Assembly: GCF_012276755.1 (NCBI RefSeq)
Contig: NZ_JAAXKX010000021.1
Span: 1-59,549 of the forward strand
Reading direction: 5' to 3'
Origin: Marichromatium bheemlicum
GTDB lineage: Bacteria; Pseudomonadota; Gammaproteobacteria; Chromatiales; Chromatiaceae
DNA: 59,549 nucleotides
This document shows positions 25,910-34,266 of the stretch, in pieces. The first letter of the stretch is position 1, and each line of letters begins with the position of its first letter. The notes beneath the pieces were generated by a model. That model saw only the letters and a program-made list of their open reading frames with translations. It did not search any database and was not told the DNA's origin. Position numbers and translations under genes: made by a program.

Positions 25910-27847
25910 GTGACTCGCCGCTCCTCGCATCGTGTCGCCCGAATACATCCATTGCTCGGCCGTCGTGCCCTGGTCTTCGTCCTGGCCAGTGTCCTCTGCG
26001 TGACCCTGGCGCTGGGCATCGTCTATGGGCGCGAGCCGGTCTATCGCGCCACCGCCTCGGTACTCACGGTCAAGCCCAAGGCGGTCGATGCGCCGAGTGC
26101 CAGCGCCGACCCCGAGCATGTGATGATCCAGCGTCGGTTGTTGCTCGGTGAGGCGCTGCTCGAACAGCTTGCCGTTGATCTCGCGGCGGTCGGGGTGGTG
26201 CGTGACGTGCCGGAGCTGCGCGCTGGCCTCGCCGTGGTGCCGGTCCCCGAGACCAATCTGCTCGAGCTGCGTGCCGAGGGCGGCGACCCGGAGCGTCTGG
26301 CACTGATCGTCAATCATTGGGCGCGTGCCTACGAGCGGTTGCGCGCCGCGCAGGTCGAGGGCCGTGTCGGTCTCACCAGCAGCGAACTCGAACAGCAGCA
26401 GACGCAATTGGAGCGGCGTATCGAGACGGCGCGCGCCGAGCTCGAGGGCTTTGCAGCGGCGCACGACATCGTCGGTATCGAGCGCGCCGAGAGTCGCGTG
26501 CTGGCCGAGTTGGAGGACCTCAACGACGCGCTCGGCGAGGCGCGTAGTCAAGAGGTCGAGGCGCTGGCCCGGTTGCAGGCCCTCGATGAGGCGGTGGCGC
26601 GTGGCGAGCGCTTGATCCCGCGTGAACAACGGGCTGATATCGCGCGATTGCAGCAGTATGTCGAGCGCGGTCGCGAGCGCCTCGACCAACTCTATGCGCG
26701 CTACACCCAGGCCTATATCGATCTCGATCCGGCGTTGCGTGACCTGCCGGGTGAGCAGGCGGCGCTCGAGCAGTCGTTGGAACGCGCGTTGTTGGTCGCG
26801 CGCATCACCGTGCGCGACGAGGCCCGCCAGGCGTTGGAGGCGGCGCGCGCGCGTGTCGCCCTGCTCGAGACCGAGCGTGAGCGACAACAGCACGCGGTGC
26901 AGACCTTCACCCATCACTTTGCCACCTTCGAGGGGTTGCGCGAGGGTCTGGAACGGCACGAGGCGCGCTTCGCCGAGAATGCCCAGCGCCTGGCCGAGAT
27001 CGCGTTGCGCGACTTCGCGCAGTACCCCCCGATCCAGGTCGTCGAGTGGGCCTATGCGCCGACGTTGCCGTTACGTCCCGATTACCCGCGTGACCTGCTC
27101 ATCGGGCTCGCCGCGGCCTTCATGGCCGCGCTGTTTCTGACCTGGCTGACCGATTATCTCGGCGAGCGGGCGAGTGCGCCCCGGGTCTCCTATGTCGGTG
27201 TGCGTCTCGACGGCGAGGGGGAGGACGGACGCTTGGTCGAGCCTCGCGTGCGGGTGTTCGATGCGGGTGTGGAGGCGGCCTCGCTCGAGGCCCAGGGGCC
27301 GCGCGCGGCGGTGATCGACCTGCCGCGTCTGCCGCGTTTGCTCGAACCGGCCGAGATTGAGCTGCTGTTGCGCGATGTCGATGCCGAGGTGCGGGGGCTC
27401 TGCGCGCTGCTGCTCTCCGGGGTGGCGCGGCGGGAGCTGGCGTTGCTTGAGCCCGAGTGCTTCGATCGCGCCCTGGGGACGGTCGAGGTCCCCGGGGGAG
27501 GGCGGCGCGAGCTGGCGCTTGCACCGGCCGCCTGGGGCTGGCTCGAGCCGCTGCTCGCGGGTTGGGAGACGGGGGCTGCGGTGCCGGGGCTGGCGCGTCT
27601 CGATGCGGTGTTGGGCCGGGCTGCCGGGGCCTCGAGGTTACGCGAGCGGCGCGGCGTCGACGCCGAGGCGCTGTGGCACAGCTATCTGGTCTATCTGGTG
27701 CGTCAGGGGGTCGGTTTCGGGGCGCTGCAACGCCGGGTCGGGCCGCTGCCCCCGGAGCTGCGCTCGGGGCTGCGCAGGTTCGTGACCGCTGGGGTGTCGT
27801 ACCGGGGTGAGGGCATCGACTGGGTCCATCCGGTGCTGCGCGATTGA
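25910..27847 (+). CDS. Wzz/GumC-like membrane protein with a degenerate tyrosine-recombinase-like C-terminus
   Basis: About 645 residues. TM1 (about 20-40), a long periplasmic coiled coil (about 130-360) and TM2 (about 388-408, after APTLPLRPDYPRD) match Wzz/GumC polysaccharide co-polymerases. Residues about 475-640 instead resemble the catalytic core of a XerC-type recombinase: LEPAEIELLLRDVDAE, LCALLLSGVARRELALLEPE, GTVEVPGGGRRELALAPAAW and LWHSYLVYLVRQGVGFGALQ. The first catalytic Arg position reads Ala, the beta-hairpin Lys is missing, the HxxR motif is lost and no Tyr nucleophile is evident, so it should be inactive. GTG 25910, 9 bases after GGAGG, was preferred to TTG 25904. No polysaccharide genes are nearby. 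Confidence 0.7.
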   Translation: MTRRSSHRVARIHPLLGRRALVFVLASVLCVTLALGIVYGREPVYRATASVLTVKPKAVDAPSASADPEHVMIQRRLLLGEALLEQLAVDLAAVGVVRDVPELRAGLAVVPVPETNLLELRAEGGDPERLALIVNHWARAYERLRAAQVEGRVGLTSSELEQQQTQLERRIETARAELEGFAAAHDIVGIERAESRVLAELEDLNDALGEARSQEVEALARLQALDEAVARGERLIPREQRADIARLQQYVERGRERLDQLYARYTQAYIDLDPALRDLPGEQAALEQSLERALLVARITVRDEARQALEAARARVALLETERERQQHAVQTFTHHFATFEGLREGLERHEARFAENAQRLAEIALRDFAQYPPIQVVEWAYAPTLPLRPDYPRDLLIGLAAAFMAALFLTWLTDYLGERASAPRVSYVGVRLDGEGEDGRLVEPRVRVFDAGVEAASLEAQGPRAAVIDLPRLPRLLEPAEIELLLRDVDAEVRGLCALLLSGVARRELALLEPECFDRALGTVEVPGGGRRELALAPAAWGWLEPLLAGWETGAAVPGLARLDAVLGRAAGASRLRERRGVDAEALWHSYLVYLVRQGVGFGALQRRVGPLPPELRSGLRRFVTAGVSYRGEGIDWVHPVLRD

Positions 27848-27877
27848 GCACGTTCGACAACCGACAGGGGACAGACA

Positions 27878-28444
27878 ATGGCATTGCGGATCAAGAGTCA
27901 CTGGTCGAACCCGGAGCGCGCCCGCGCGCTCGACGAGATCGCTGGCGCGCTGGCCTTCATCGCCTGGCGCATCGCCCTCGATCGTGCGATCAACCTGCAC
28001 TGCGCGCGTTTCGCCTACCGTGACGACGCTCAGCGCCTGGCGGTGATCGAGGAATATCTGGTGTTCCTGATCCAGATCGCCGATCGGCTCGCCCACACCC
28101 GTCTCGACGAGGAGCGACGCCGGATCCTGATCACCGGGCTGGCGCGGCGGGTGTTCGACCACGTCCAGGACAACGCCACCGACCTGCTCGGACCGGGTGC
28201 GCACGGTGCGGCCTTTATCGAGCGCCTCAATACCCGCTCCGGGGACTATGCCGAGTACGGCTTTACCGACGAGGGGCCGAGTTATCCGTGGTTCCGTCAT
28301 CTCGGTTTCGAGATCCAGCGGCTGATGGGCGAGGGGCAGGAAAATCGCTGGGTGATCGATCAGGTGATGGATCAGGACGGCTGGGAGGCCTATCGACGCT
28401 TTGCCCGCGCCTTCGCCGACCTGTTCGAATCCGAACTCGATTGA
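27878..28444 (+). CDS. Conserved hypothetical protein, likely partner of the Wzz/recombinase fusion
   Basis: A 188-residue, mainly helical soluble protein with no family I can name. It begins MALRIKSHWSNPERARALDE and is rich in Arg, Asp and aromatic residues, with a short loop YAEYGFTDEGPSYPWFRHLG near the middle. No signal peptide or membrane helix is visible. It starts 30 bases after the Wzz-like gene in the same direction, so the two probably form an operon. The 3' end overlaps the convergent EamA transporter gene by 55 bases. Confidence 0.7.
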   Translation: MALRIKSHWSNPERARALDEIAGALAFIAWRIALDRAINLHCARFAYRDDAQRLAVIEEYLVFLIQIADRLAHTRLDEERRRILITGLARRVFDHVQDNATDLLGPGAHGAAFIERLNTRSGDYAEYGFTDEGPSYPWFRHLGFEIQRLMGEGQENRWVIDQVMDQDGWEAYRRFARAFADLFESELD

Positions 28445-29346
28445 ACCACACGGATCTTGGTCGGGGGTTGGTGTTCGCGTCGCACCACGGCCATGCCGCC
28501 GAGGATCAACGCCAGGGCGATCAGATGGCGTGGGGCGAGCGGCTCGCCGAGTAGGCCGACGCCCACCCCCAGCGCCCACAGTGGGATCAGATAGTTGAGC
28601 TGGGAGACGAAGGCCGCGCCAGTGCGCTTGACCAGATGCATGTAGAGGATTGCCGCCAGCGCGGTCGAGCCGGCACCGAGGGCGAATAGGGCGAGCAGGT
28701 GGCGTCCCGTGGGTAGGGTGGCGGTTGGGTCGGCCGGTAGCGCGAGCAGTGCCGGGAGCAGCATCAGGGTCGCCAAGGTGGTCGTTGCCGCGGCGCTGTA
28801 GAGCGCGTCGCTCGGTGGTCGCAGGCGCGCCAGGATCGAGGTGATGGCGTAGCAGCAGGCGGCGAGCAGGATCGCGGCCATCGCCGGGAGCTGCTGGGGG
28901 TCGACCTCGCGCCAGATCGCTGGGCCCAGCAGGACTGCCACCCCACAGAAACCGATCAGGAACCCCCCGGCGCGATGGCGGTTCATACGCTCGCCGGGGA
29001 CGAGATAGTGCGCCATGCCGAGGGTCGCCAGGGGCATCGCCGCCATCAGGATGCCGGCCTGGGCGCTGGCCACCGTCTGCTGTCCCCAGGTCACCAGTGA
29101 GTAGGGCAGGGCGCTGCCGAACAGCGCGATCAGTCCATAGACCGCCCACAGCCGCGGGCTGTGCGCTGGACGCCGGGCGAGTAACAGTGCCGCCGGCAGC
29201 AACAGGGCGCAGGCGATCAGCAGTCGCGCGGCGACCACCAGTTGTACCGGTAATGCCTCGACGGCCACCTGGGTGAAGGCGAAGGATGAGCCCCAGAGCA
29301 CGGTCAGGGCGAACAACAGGAGCCAATCGCTGGTGGTGTGCGGCAT
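28390..29346 (-). CDS. EamA/DMT-family transporter
   Basis: A 318-residue drug/metabolite transporter with ten predicted helices in two repeated EamA halves. The first half opens with LLLFALTVLWGSSFAFTQVA and the second with AILLAACCYAITSILARL. The charged tail (PPTKIRVVQSSSDSNRSAKA) is cytoplasmic. The ATG at 29346 gives a sensible N-terminus. Substrates in this family are usually amino acids, nucleotides or metabolites and cannot be read from sequence. It diverges from the HPF-like gene and overlaps the unknown gene on its 3' side. Confidence 0.85.
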   Translation of the reverse strand: MPHTTSDWLLLFALTVLWGSSFAFTQVAVEALPVQLVVAARLLIACALLLPAALLLARRPAHSPRLWAVYGLIALFGSALPYSLVTWGQQTVASAQAGILMAAMPLATLGMAHYLVPGERMNRHRAGGFLIGFCGVAVLLGPAIWREVDPQQLPAMAAILLAACCYAITSILARLRPPSDALYSAAATTTLATLMLLPALLALPADPTATLPTGRHLLALFALGAGSTALAAILYMHLVKRTGAAFVSQLNYLIPLWALGVGVGLLGEPLAPRHLIALALILGGMAVVRREHQPPTKIRVVQSSSDSNRSAKARAKRR

Positions 29347-29713
29347 CTGCAGAGGGGGAGCTGGACGACAAGACCAAGAGGGTACATGAGCTGGTGTCTT
29401 CGGTCTGCTCCGTCCCGATCGATCTGCCCAACGGGTTGTGCGATGCTGACAATCGCTGATCCGGATCATTGTGAGGGCTTGCTGATCGGTTGCAGGGGCC
29501 GTGGGCAGGGACGGGGCCCTTGCTTTTCGTCGGTCTTGCCGCCATGATCCACGGCACTGCCGCAGTCCATCGCACCGCGTCCGTTCTCCTCCCCGGAGAA
29601 GTCTCTGCGACGCCATCACAGTCGATGCGGTAGCCCTCATTGCGAATCCACTCGGTCATCGACATCGCGGTCTGTTCTTTCCGCCCGGACCGAGTCTTGG
29701 GAGATGATCAAGT
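29347..29713. other. Divergent region with an orphan terminator and a palindrome
   Basis: Between the EamA gene and the HPF-like gene. It contains a perfect 12-bp palindrome TGATCCGGATCA (29457-29468), a terminator-like hairpin with a T-run (29492-29527) and no convincing gene. A short minus-strand frame starting at 29665 (MSMTEWIRNEGYRIDCDGVA) loses coding character after about 20 residues. Confidence 0.5.
29492..29527 (+). terminator. Rho-independent terminator with no upstream gene
   Basis: Stem GCAGGGGCC pairs with GGGCCCTTGC (nine pairs, one G-T) and is followed by TTTT at 29524-29527, in the plus direction. No plus-strand gene lies between 29347 and this hairpin, so it may end a small RNA or act as an attenuator before the HPF-like gene at 29714. 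Confidence 0.5.
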
Positions 29714-30073
29714 ATGTCCATTAAGATAGGCGGCGATACCCTCGCGCTCGATGCCGATATTCGTCGTCAGATTGAATCCGAGGCCCAAAAGCTCGAGGAC
29801 CGCTTCACCGATGAGCGTATCGAGACACAGGCCACCATCCAGGAGGAGTTCGACCGGCTCCACGGTCATCGGGTGCGCTGCGAACTCTGCATCAAGCTCG
29901 CCCAGGGCCGCCAGGTCGTGGTGCGCGATGCCAGCAAGAGCGCCAACGAGGCGATTGCCGGGGTATTTGGTGCGGCGCGTCGGAGCGTGCGTCGAGTGCG
30001 CTGGCAGGGCGTGCTCGAGCGTGCGCCGGCCACCCAGTCGGGTGACCGTGCCGCCGAGATCGCCAGCCACTGA
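29714..30073 (+). CDS. HPF/RaiA-family ribosome-associated protein
   Basis: A 119-residue protein with the beta-alpha-beta fold pattern of the hibernation promoting factor/RaiA family. It starts MSIKIGGDTLALDADIRRQI and has RVRCELCIKLAQGRQVVVRD and ASKSANEAIAGVFGAARRSV. Family members bind the 30S subunit and inactivate ribosomes in stationary phase or stress. It lacks the long C-terminal dimerisation domain, so it is a short-type protein. It is not next to rpoN, the usual place for hpf, so it may be a second, divergent paralogue. Confidence 0.75.
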   Translation: MSIKIGGDTLALDADIRRQIESEAQKLEDRFTDERIETQATIQEEFDRLHGHRVRCELCIKLAQGRQVVVRDASKSANEAIAGVFGAARRSVRRVRWQGVLERAPATQSGDRAAEIASH

Positions 30074-30259
30074 GGCGTCGTCCCGCCGGGGCCTCGCGTA
30101 GCGCCCCGGTCGTCCCCTTGCTGCCCCACCCGGGGTTCGCTCCATTCGCTCGTGCCCCCACATCCTTCGCCGTAGGCGGGGACGGACGCCGTGTCCGTGT
30201 CGGTTTCGAGCGTCCAGCCGCGCGTTGGGCGCGGGTTGTGTGAACAGGAGTTCTACGAG

Positions 30260-31183
30260 ATGAAGGTTGCAATCATTGGCGGGACCGGTTTCGTCGGTAC
30301 CCATCTGGTCGATCACCTGCTCGGCGCCGGTCATGTGCCACGGCTGCTGGTGCGTCCGGGCAGCGAGTCCAAGGTCGAGCGTGGTGCCGAGTGCGAGCTG
30401 GTGACCGGTACCGTGGCCGAGCGCGCCGCGCTCGATGCCTGCGTGCGCGGTGCCGACGCGGTGATCTATCTGATCGGTATCCTGCGCGAGTTCCCGGCGC
30501 GCGGCATCACCTTCGAGGGGCTCCAGCATCAGGGCGTGGTCGATACCATCGCCGCGGCCCAGGCCGCCGGCGTGGGTCGCTTCCTGCTCATGAGTGCCAA
30601 TGGGGTGCGACCCGATGGTACGGCCTATCAGCGTACCAAGTTCGCCGCCGAGCAGGCACTCCGGGACTCGGGCCTGGCCTGGACCATCTTCCGTCCCTCG
30701 GTGGTCTTCGGTGACCCGCGTGGGCGCATGGAGTTCTGCTCGCAGCTCAACAAGGACATCATCGCCGCGCCGATCCCGGCACCGCTGTTCTACGACGGGT
30801 TGTTGCCGCAGCAGGCCGGGGCCTTCGAGCTGGCGCCGGTGCACATCGACGACGTCGCCCGCGCCTTCACCCTGGCGCTCGCCGAGCCGCGCACCGAGTC
30901 CCAGACCTATAGTCTGTGTGGTCCACAGCGGCTGAGCTGGAAGGCGATCCTCGGCACCATCGCCGCGGCCGTGGGCAAGCAGAAGGCGATGGTCCCGGCA
31001 CCGGTGTTTGCGGTCCGGGCGATGGCCGGGCTGTTCGACCGCTATCCCTGGTTCCCGATCAGTCGCGACCAGATCCAGATGCTGCTCGAGAGCAATGTCT
31101 GCACCGAGAACGACAGTTTCGCCCGGCTCGGTCTGACCCCGACCCCGTTCAACGTCGACCAGCTCGATTACCTGCGCGACTGA
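30260..31183 (+). CDS. NDUFA9-like NAD(P)-binding epimerase-fold protein
   Basis: A 307-residue atypical short-chain dehydrogenase. The Rossmann glycine motif is at the very start (KVAIIGGTGFVGTHLVDHLL), and LLMSANGVRPDGTAYQRTKF includes a Tyr-x-x-x-Lys. FELAPVHIDDVARAFTLAL and the C-terminal part match the NDUFA9/complex I accessory group. The role may be quinone- or respiratory-complex related, or sugar-nucleotide related. AGGAG lies 9 bases before the ATG at 30260, which fixes the start. It is not linked to nuo genes here. Confidence 0.82.
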   Translation: MKVAIIGGTGFVGTHLVDHLLGAGHVPRLLVRPGSESKVERGAECELVTGTVAERAALDACVRGADAVIYLIGILREFPARGITFEGLQHQGVVDTIAAAQAAGVGRFLLMSANGVRPDGTAYQRTKFAAEQALRDSGLAWTIFRPSVVFGDPRGRMEFCSQLNKDIIAAPIPAPLFYDGLLPQQAGAFELAPVHIDDVARAFTLALAEPRTESQTYSLCGPQRLSWKAILGTIAAAVGKQKAMVPAPVFAVRAMAGLFDRYPWFPISRDQIQMLLESNVCTENDSFARLGLTPTPFNVDQLDYLRD

Positions 31184-31191
31184 TCGTCTGC

Positions 31192-32427
31192 TCAGTGCTT
31201 GCGTGCCATGACCAGGTCCATGACGTTGGTGCCGGTCGGACCGGTGCGCAGCAGCTCGCCGGTGGCGGCCAATAGGGTGCCGGCGTCGGCGGCGGCGAGG
31301 TATTGGCCGGGGTCGAGCCCGAGCCGGCGTGCCCGCGTGCAGCTCGCCCCGTCGATCAGCGCCCCGGCCTCCTCGGTGGGACCGTCATTGCCGTCGCTGC
31401 CGGCGCTGAGCAGGGTGACGTCGGTGCGACCGTCGAGGGCGATGGCCGCGGCCAGCGCCAGGTGCTGGTTGCGCCCGCCGCGTCCGGGGCGGGGCGGCAG
31501 TGTGACCGTGGTCTCGCCGCTCCATAGGTAAAGCCCCGGCGCGGTCGTGGCGGCGAGCCGGGCGGCCAGGTGCGCGCCGGCGCCGGCGGCGTCCCCGGCG
31601 AGCGGTTGGGGTTGTGCCCAGGTGGCGAGCCCGCGTGCGCGGGCGTGTGCGAGCGCGGCGGCGCGGGCGTGGGCGGCGGTGGCCACTAGCTCGATCTCCG
31701 GGCCAGGGCCGGTGGGTACAGGGCGCGCGGCCAGTCCGTGGCGGACCAGCCGGTCGAGCCAGTCGGGCAGCCCGTGCAGCCCGGTGCAGCGTGCCGCCAG
31801 CTCCGGTTCGGGCACCAGCAGCCCGGAGCCGATCACCCCGGGGTCGTCGCCGGGGACGTCGGAGATCGCCAGCACCCGGGGGGTGCACCCCGCCGGGCAG
31901 GCGGCGAGCAGGCCGCCGGCCTTGATCCGCGACAGCGCCTTGCGCACCAGATTCATCGTCGCGATCGGTTGGCCGCTGGCGAGCAGCCAGTCGTTGACCC
32001 GCACCAGGGTGTCGAGATCGACCCCGGCGACCGGCACCTCGACCAGGCTCGAGGCGCCGCCCGAGATCAGAAAGAGTGGCTCGACCCCGGCGGGCAGCGC
32101 GGCGAGCCGCGCGATCAGTGCACGCCCGGCATCGAGGCTACCGACATCGGGTAGTGGGTGACCGCCGTAGCGGCAGTCGAGTCGGGGGAGGTCTGCTGGG
32201 TCGGCGTGGCCCGGCTTGGTGATCAGCAGGCCGCCGGTGATCGCCTCGTCGCCGAGGGCGTCGCAGGCGCCTCGGGCCATGGCGGCGGCGGCCTTGCCGA
32301 TGGCGAACAGCTCGACCGGATGACGCGGCGCCCGCGCCTCCAGTGCGCGGGTGACCGCCGGGGTGCCGCCGACGGCTGCGATCGCCGCCATGAAGCAGTC
32401 GATGAGCAGGCGCCGATCGTCGGTCAT
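31192..32427 (-). CDS. Glycerate 2-kinase (GckA/TtuD family)
   Basis: A 411-residue DUF4147/MOFRL kinase. Family blocks are FAIGKAAAAMARGACDAL near the N-terminus, GGHPLPDVGSLDAGRALI, FLISGGASSLVEVPVAGVD, and the C-terminal MOFRL region GRGGRNQHLALAAAIAL plus LSAGSDGNDGPTEEAGALID. It phosphorylates glycerate to 2-phosphoglycerate, returning photorespiratory or glyoxylate carbon to glycolysis. It lies 8 bases after tsaB in the same direction. The glycolate oxidase-like glcD gene about 3 kb away could feed the same route. Confidence 0.87.
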   Translation of the reverse strand: MTDDRRLLIDCFMAAIAAVGGTPAVTRALEARAPRHPVELFAIGKAAAAMARGACDALGDEAITGGLLITKPGHADPADLPRLDCRYGGHPLPDVGSLDAGRALIARLAALPAGVEPLFLISGGASSLVEVPVAGVDLDTLVRVNDWLLASGQPIATMNLVRKALSRIKAGGLLAACPAGCTPRVLAISDVPGDDPGVIGSGLLVPEPELAARCTGLHGLPDWLDRLVRHGLAARPVPTGPGPEIELVATAAHARAAALAHARARGLATWAQPQPLAGDAAGAGAHLAARLAATTAPGLYLWSGETTVTLPPRPGRGGRNQHLALAAAIALDGRTDVTLLSAGSDGNDGPTEEAGALIDGASCTRARRLGLDPGQYLAAADAGTLLAATGELLRTGPTGTNVMDLVMARKH

Positions 32428-32435
32428 TCCCGGGA

Positions 32436-33113
32436 TCAGCCCTTGCGGGTGACCTGATCGCGCAGATAGACGGGGATGGCCAGTTCCGGTACCACCTCGT
32501 GACCGAGCCGGTGCTCGGCCTCGGCGAGCAGCGCCAGATCACGCGCCTCGCAGATCCCTTCCTCGAGCACCCCGGCGAGCGCCGTGCCGATCCGCAGGCG
32601 TAGTCGCGCGTCATAGGCCGTCCAGCCGGGACCGACCCCGTACCAACCCTCACCCTCGGGCTGTGGCACCGCCTCGGGTGCACAGACGCGCTCGCTGCCG
32701 CGTGCCTCGGCCAGCCCGGCTTCGTTGATCTCGAAGGCCCCCCAGTAGACCTCGTCCATACGCGCGTCGAGCGCCACCAGCAGCCGGGTGTGACCGCTGC
32801 GACGGTAGGCGCCCTGGGCGATCGCCGCCAGGGTCGAGACCGGGATCACCGGCTGGTCGACGCCGAAGGCCACGCCCTGGATCACCGAGGCGGCGATCCG
32901 CACCCCGGTGAAGGATCCCGGCCCGCGCGCGAAGGCGAGCGCGTCGAGGTCGGCGAGCCGCAGCCCGGCCTCGTCGACGAGCTGCTGCATCATCGGCAGG
33001 ATGAGTTCGGCGTGGCGTCTGGGGGCGGTCTCGAGGCGCTGGGTCAGGGTCCCGTCCTGCAACAGGGCGGCTGAACAGGTCTCACCTGAGGTGTCGATCG
33101 CAAGGAGCTTCAT
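32436..33113 (-). CDS. tsaB: tRNA threonylcarbamoyladenosine biosynthesis protein TsaB
   Basis: A 225-residue TsaB (YeaZ) protein starting MKLLAIDTSGETCSAALLQD, with AFARGPGSFTGVRIAASVIQ and VALDARMDEVYWGAF, all diagnostic. TsaB is the inactive ASKHA partner of TsaD in making t6A37 on tRNAs that read ANN codons. It sits between the PfkB kinase gene and the glycerate kinase gene on the same strand. No strong ribosome binding site is seen, but the start is fixed by the conserved N-terminus. Confidence 0.93.
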   Translation of the reverse strand: MKLLAIDTSGETCSAALLQDGTLTQRLETAPRRHAELILPMMQQLVDEAGLRLADLDALAFARGPGSFTGVRIAASVIQGVAFGVDQPVIPVSTLAAIAQGAYRRSGHTRLLVALDARMDEVYWGAFEINEAGLAEARGSERVCAPEAVPQPEGEGWYGVGPGWTAYDARLRLRIGTALAGVLEEGICEARDLALLAEAEHRLGHEVVPELAIPVYLRDQVTRKG

Positions 33114-33165
33114 GATGGTGGGGTTACCGGGGTGATCGATGGTGCCCGCTGGTAACGGGCGATGA

Positions 33166-33187
33166 CGCCGGGGCCGAGGCCCCGGCG
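33166..33187 (-). terminator. GC hairpin after the PfkB kinase gene
   Basis: The sequence CGCCGGGGCC-GA-GGCCCCGGCG forms a 10-bp stem with no T-run, 18 bases after the PfkB-kinase stop and before tsaB. It is probably a terminator or mRNA 3'-end stabiliser. Confidence 0.45.
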
Positions 33188-33204
33188 TGCCGGGGCGGAT
33201 GTTG

Positions 33205-34194
33205 TCAGGCGAAGTCGCGCAGCACCGCTTGGGCCTGCTCCCTGGTCAGACGTGGACCGAGGCTGGTGACCAGTCGGGCCGAGGCCGCCGAGGCCAGGTC
33301 GCCGGCGCGCTGATGATCCCAGCCCTGGCTGAGACCGTAGAGGAAGGCGCCGGCGAACATGTCGCCGGCACCGACGGTGTCGACCGCCTTGACCGGCACC
33401 GGGGCGATCTCGAGCATCTGTGCGCCGTCCCATACCAGTGCGCCCTGCGGGCCACGGGTGATGGCGAAGCTGTGGCTGAGGGTCTTGAGATAGGCGACGG
33501 CGTCGCCGAGGTCCTCGCTGCCGGCCATGCCCATGGCCTCGAACTCGTTGGCGAACAGCAGGTCGACGCCCGAGCCGATCATCTCCAGCAGGCCGTCCTT
33601 GAAGAACTTCACCATGTTGGGGTCGGAGAGCGAGAAGGCGGTCTTGACGCCGGCCTCGTCGGCGATGCGCTTGGCCGCCTTGGCCGCCTCACGGGCGCTG
33701 TCGGAGGTGACCAGATAGCCCTCGGTGTAGAACCAGCCCGAGTCGCGCAGCGCCTCCTCGACCAGCTCCTGGGGCGACAGCCCCTGGCTGATGCCGAGGA
33801 AGGTGCACATGGTGCGATCACTGTCGGGGGTGACCAGCACCACGCAGCGCCCGGTGTCGCCGGCCTCCTTCTCGGTGTGGAGGTTGGTGTCGATACCGCC
33901 CTCGACCAGGTCTTGCATATAGAAGTGGCCGAGCTCGTCGTCGGCGACCTTGCAGGAATAGAAGCCGCTGCCGCCGAACTGACCGACCGCGATCACGGAG
34001 TTGGCCGCCGACCCACCCGAGCCACGCTGATGCTGGCGTTCACGAAGGTGATGCATGATCGCCGCCTGCTGCTGCTCGTCGACCAGGGTCATCACGCCCT
34101 TGTCGATGCCGAGGATACCGAGATCGTTGGGGTCGACCTCGAACTCCATGTCGACGAGTGCGTTACCGATCCCATAGATGTCGTATTTGGCCAT
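33205..34194 (-). CDS. PfkB-family kinase (adenosine kinase-like)
   Basis: A 329-residue ribokinase-fold enzyme. It has MAKYDIYGIGNALVDMEFEV at the start, GGSAANSVIAVGQFGG (substrate site), and the signature VKAVDTVGAGDMFAGAFLYG with catalytic Asp. This subgroup is commonly annotated as adenosine kinase or sugar kinase; the exact substrate (adenosine or a sugar) is not certain. GGAGA lies just upstream of the ATG at 34194, preferred over a start 33 bases earlier. It stands upstream of tsaB on the same strand. Confidence 0.85.
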   Translation of the reverse strand: MAKYDIYGIGNALVDMEFEVDPNDLGILGIDKGVMTLVDEQQQAAIMHHLRERQHQRGSGGSAANSVIAVGQFGGSGFYSCKVADDELGHFYMQDLVEGGIDTNLHTEKEAGDTGRCVVLVTPDSDRTMCTFLGISQGLSPQELVEEALRDSGWFYTEGYLVTSDSAREAAKAAKRIADEAGVKTAFSLSDPNMVKFFKDGLLEMIGSGVDLLFANEFEAMGMAGSEDLGDAVAYLKTLSHSFAITRGPQGALVWDGAQMLEIAPVPVKAVDTVGAGDMFAGAFLYGLSQGWDHQRAGDLASAASARLVTSLGPRLTREQAQAVLRDFA

Positions 34195-34266
34195 AGTGTC
34201 TCCGTGCTCCTGAAGTCGAGGGCACATTGTACAGATGTCGGTCGGGGGTGCAGGGGGGCGATGTGT

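Noticed and set aside
29590-29665. Short minus-strand frame starting MSMTEWIRNEGYRIDCDGVA
   Set aside because: Coding character is lost after about 20 residues and no family was recognised.
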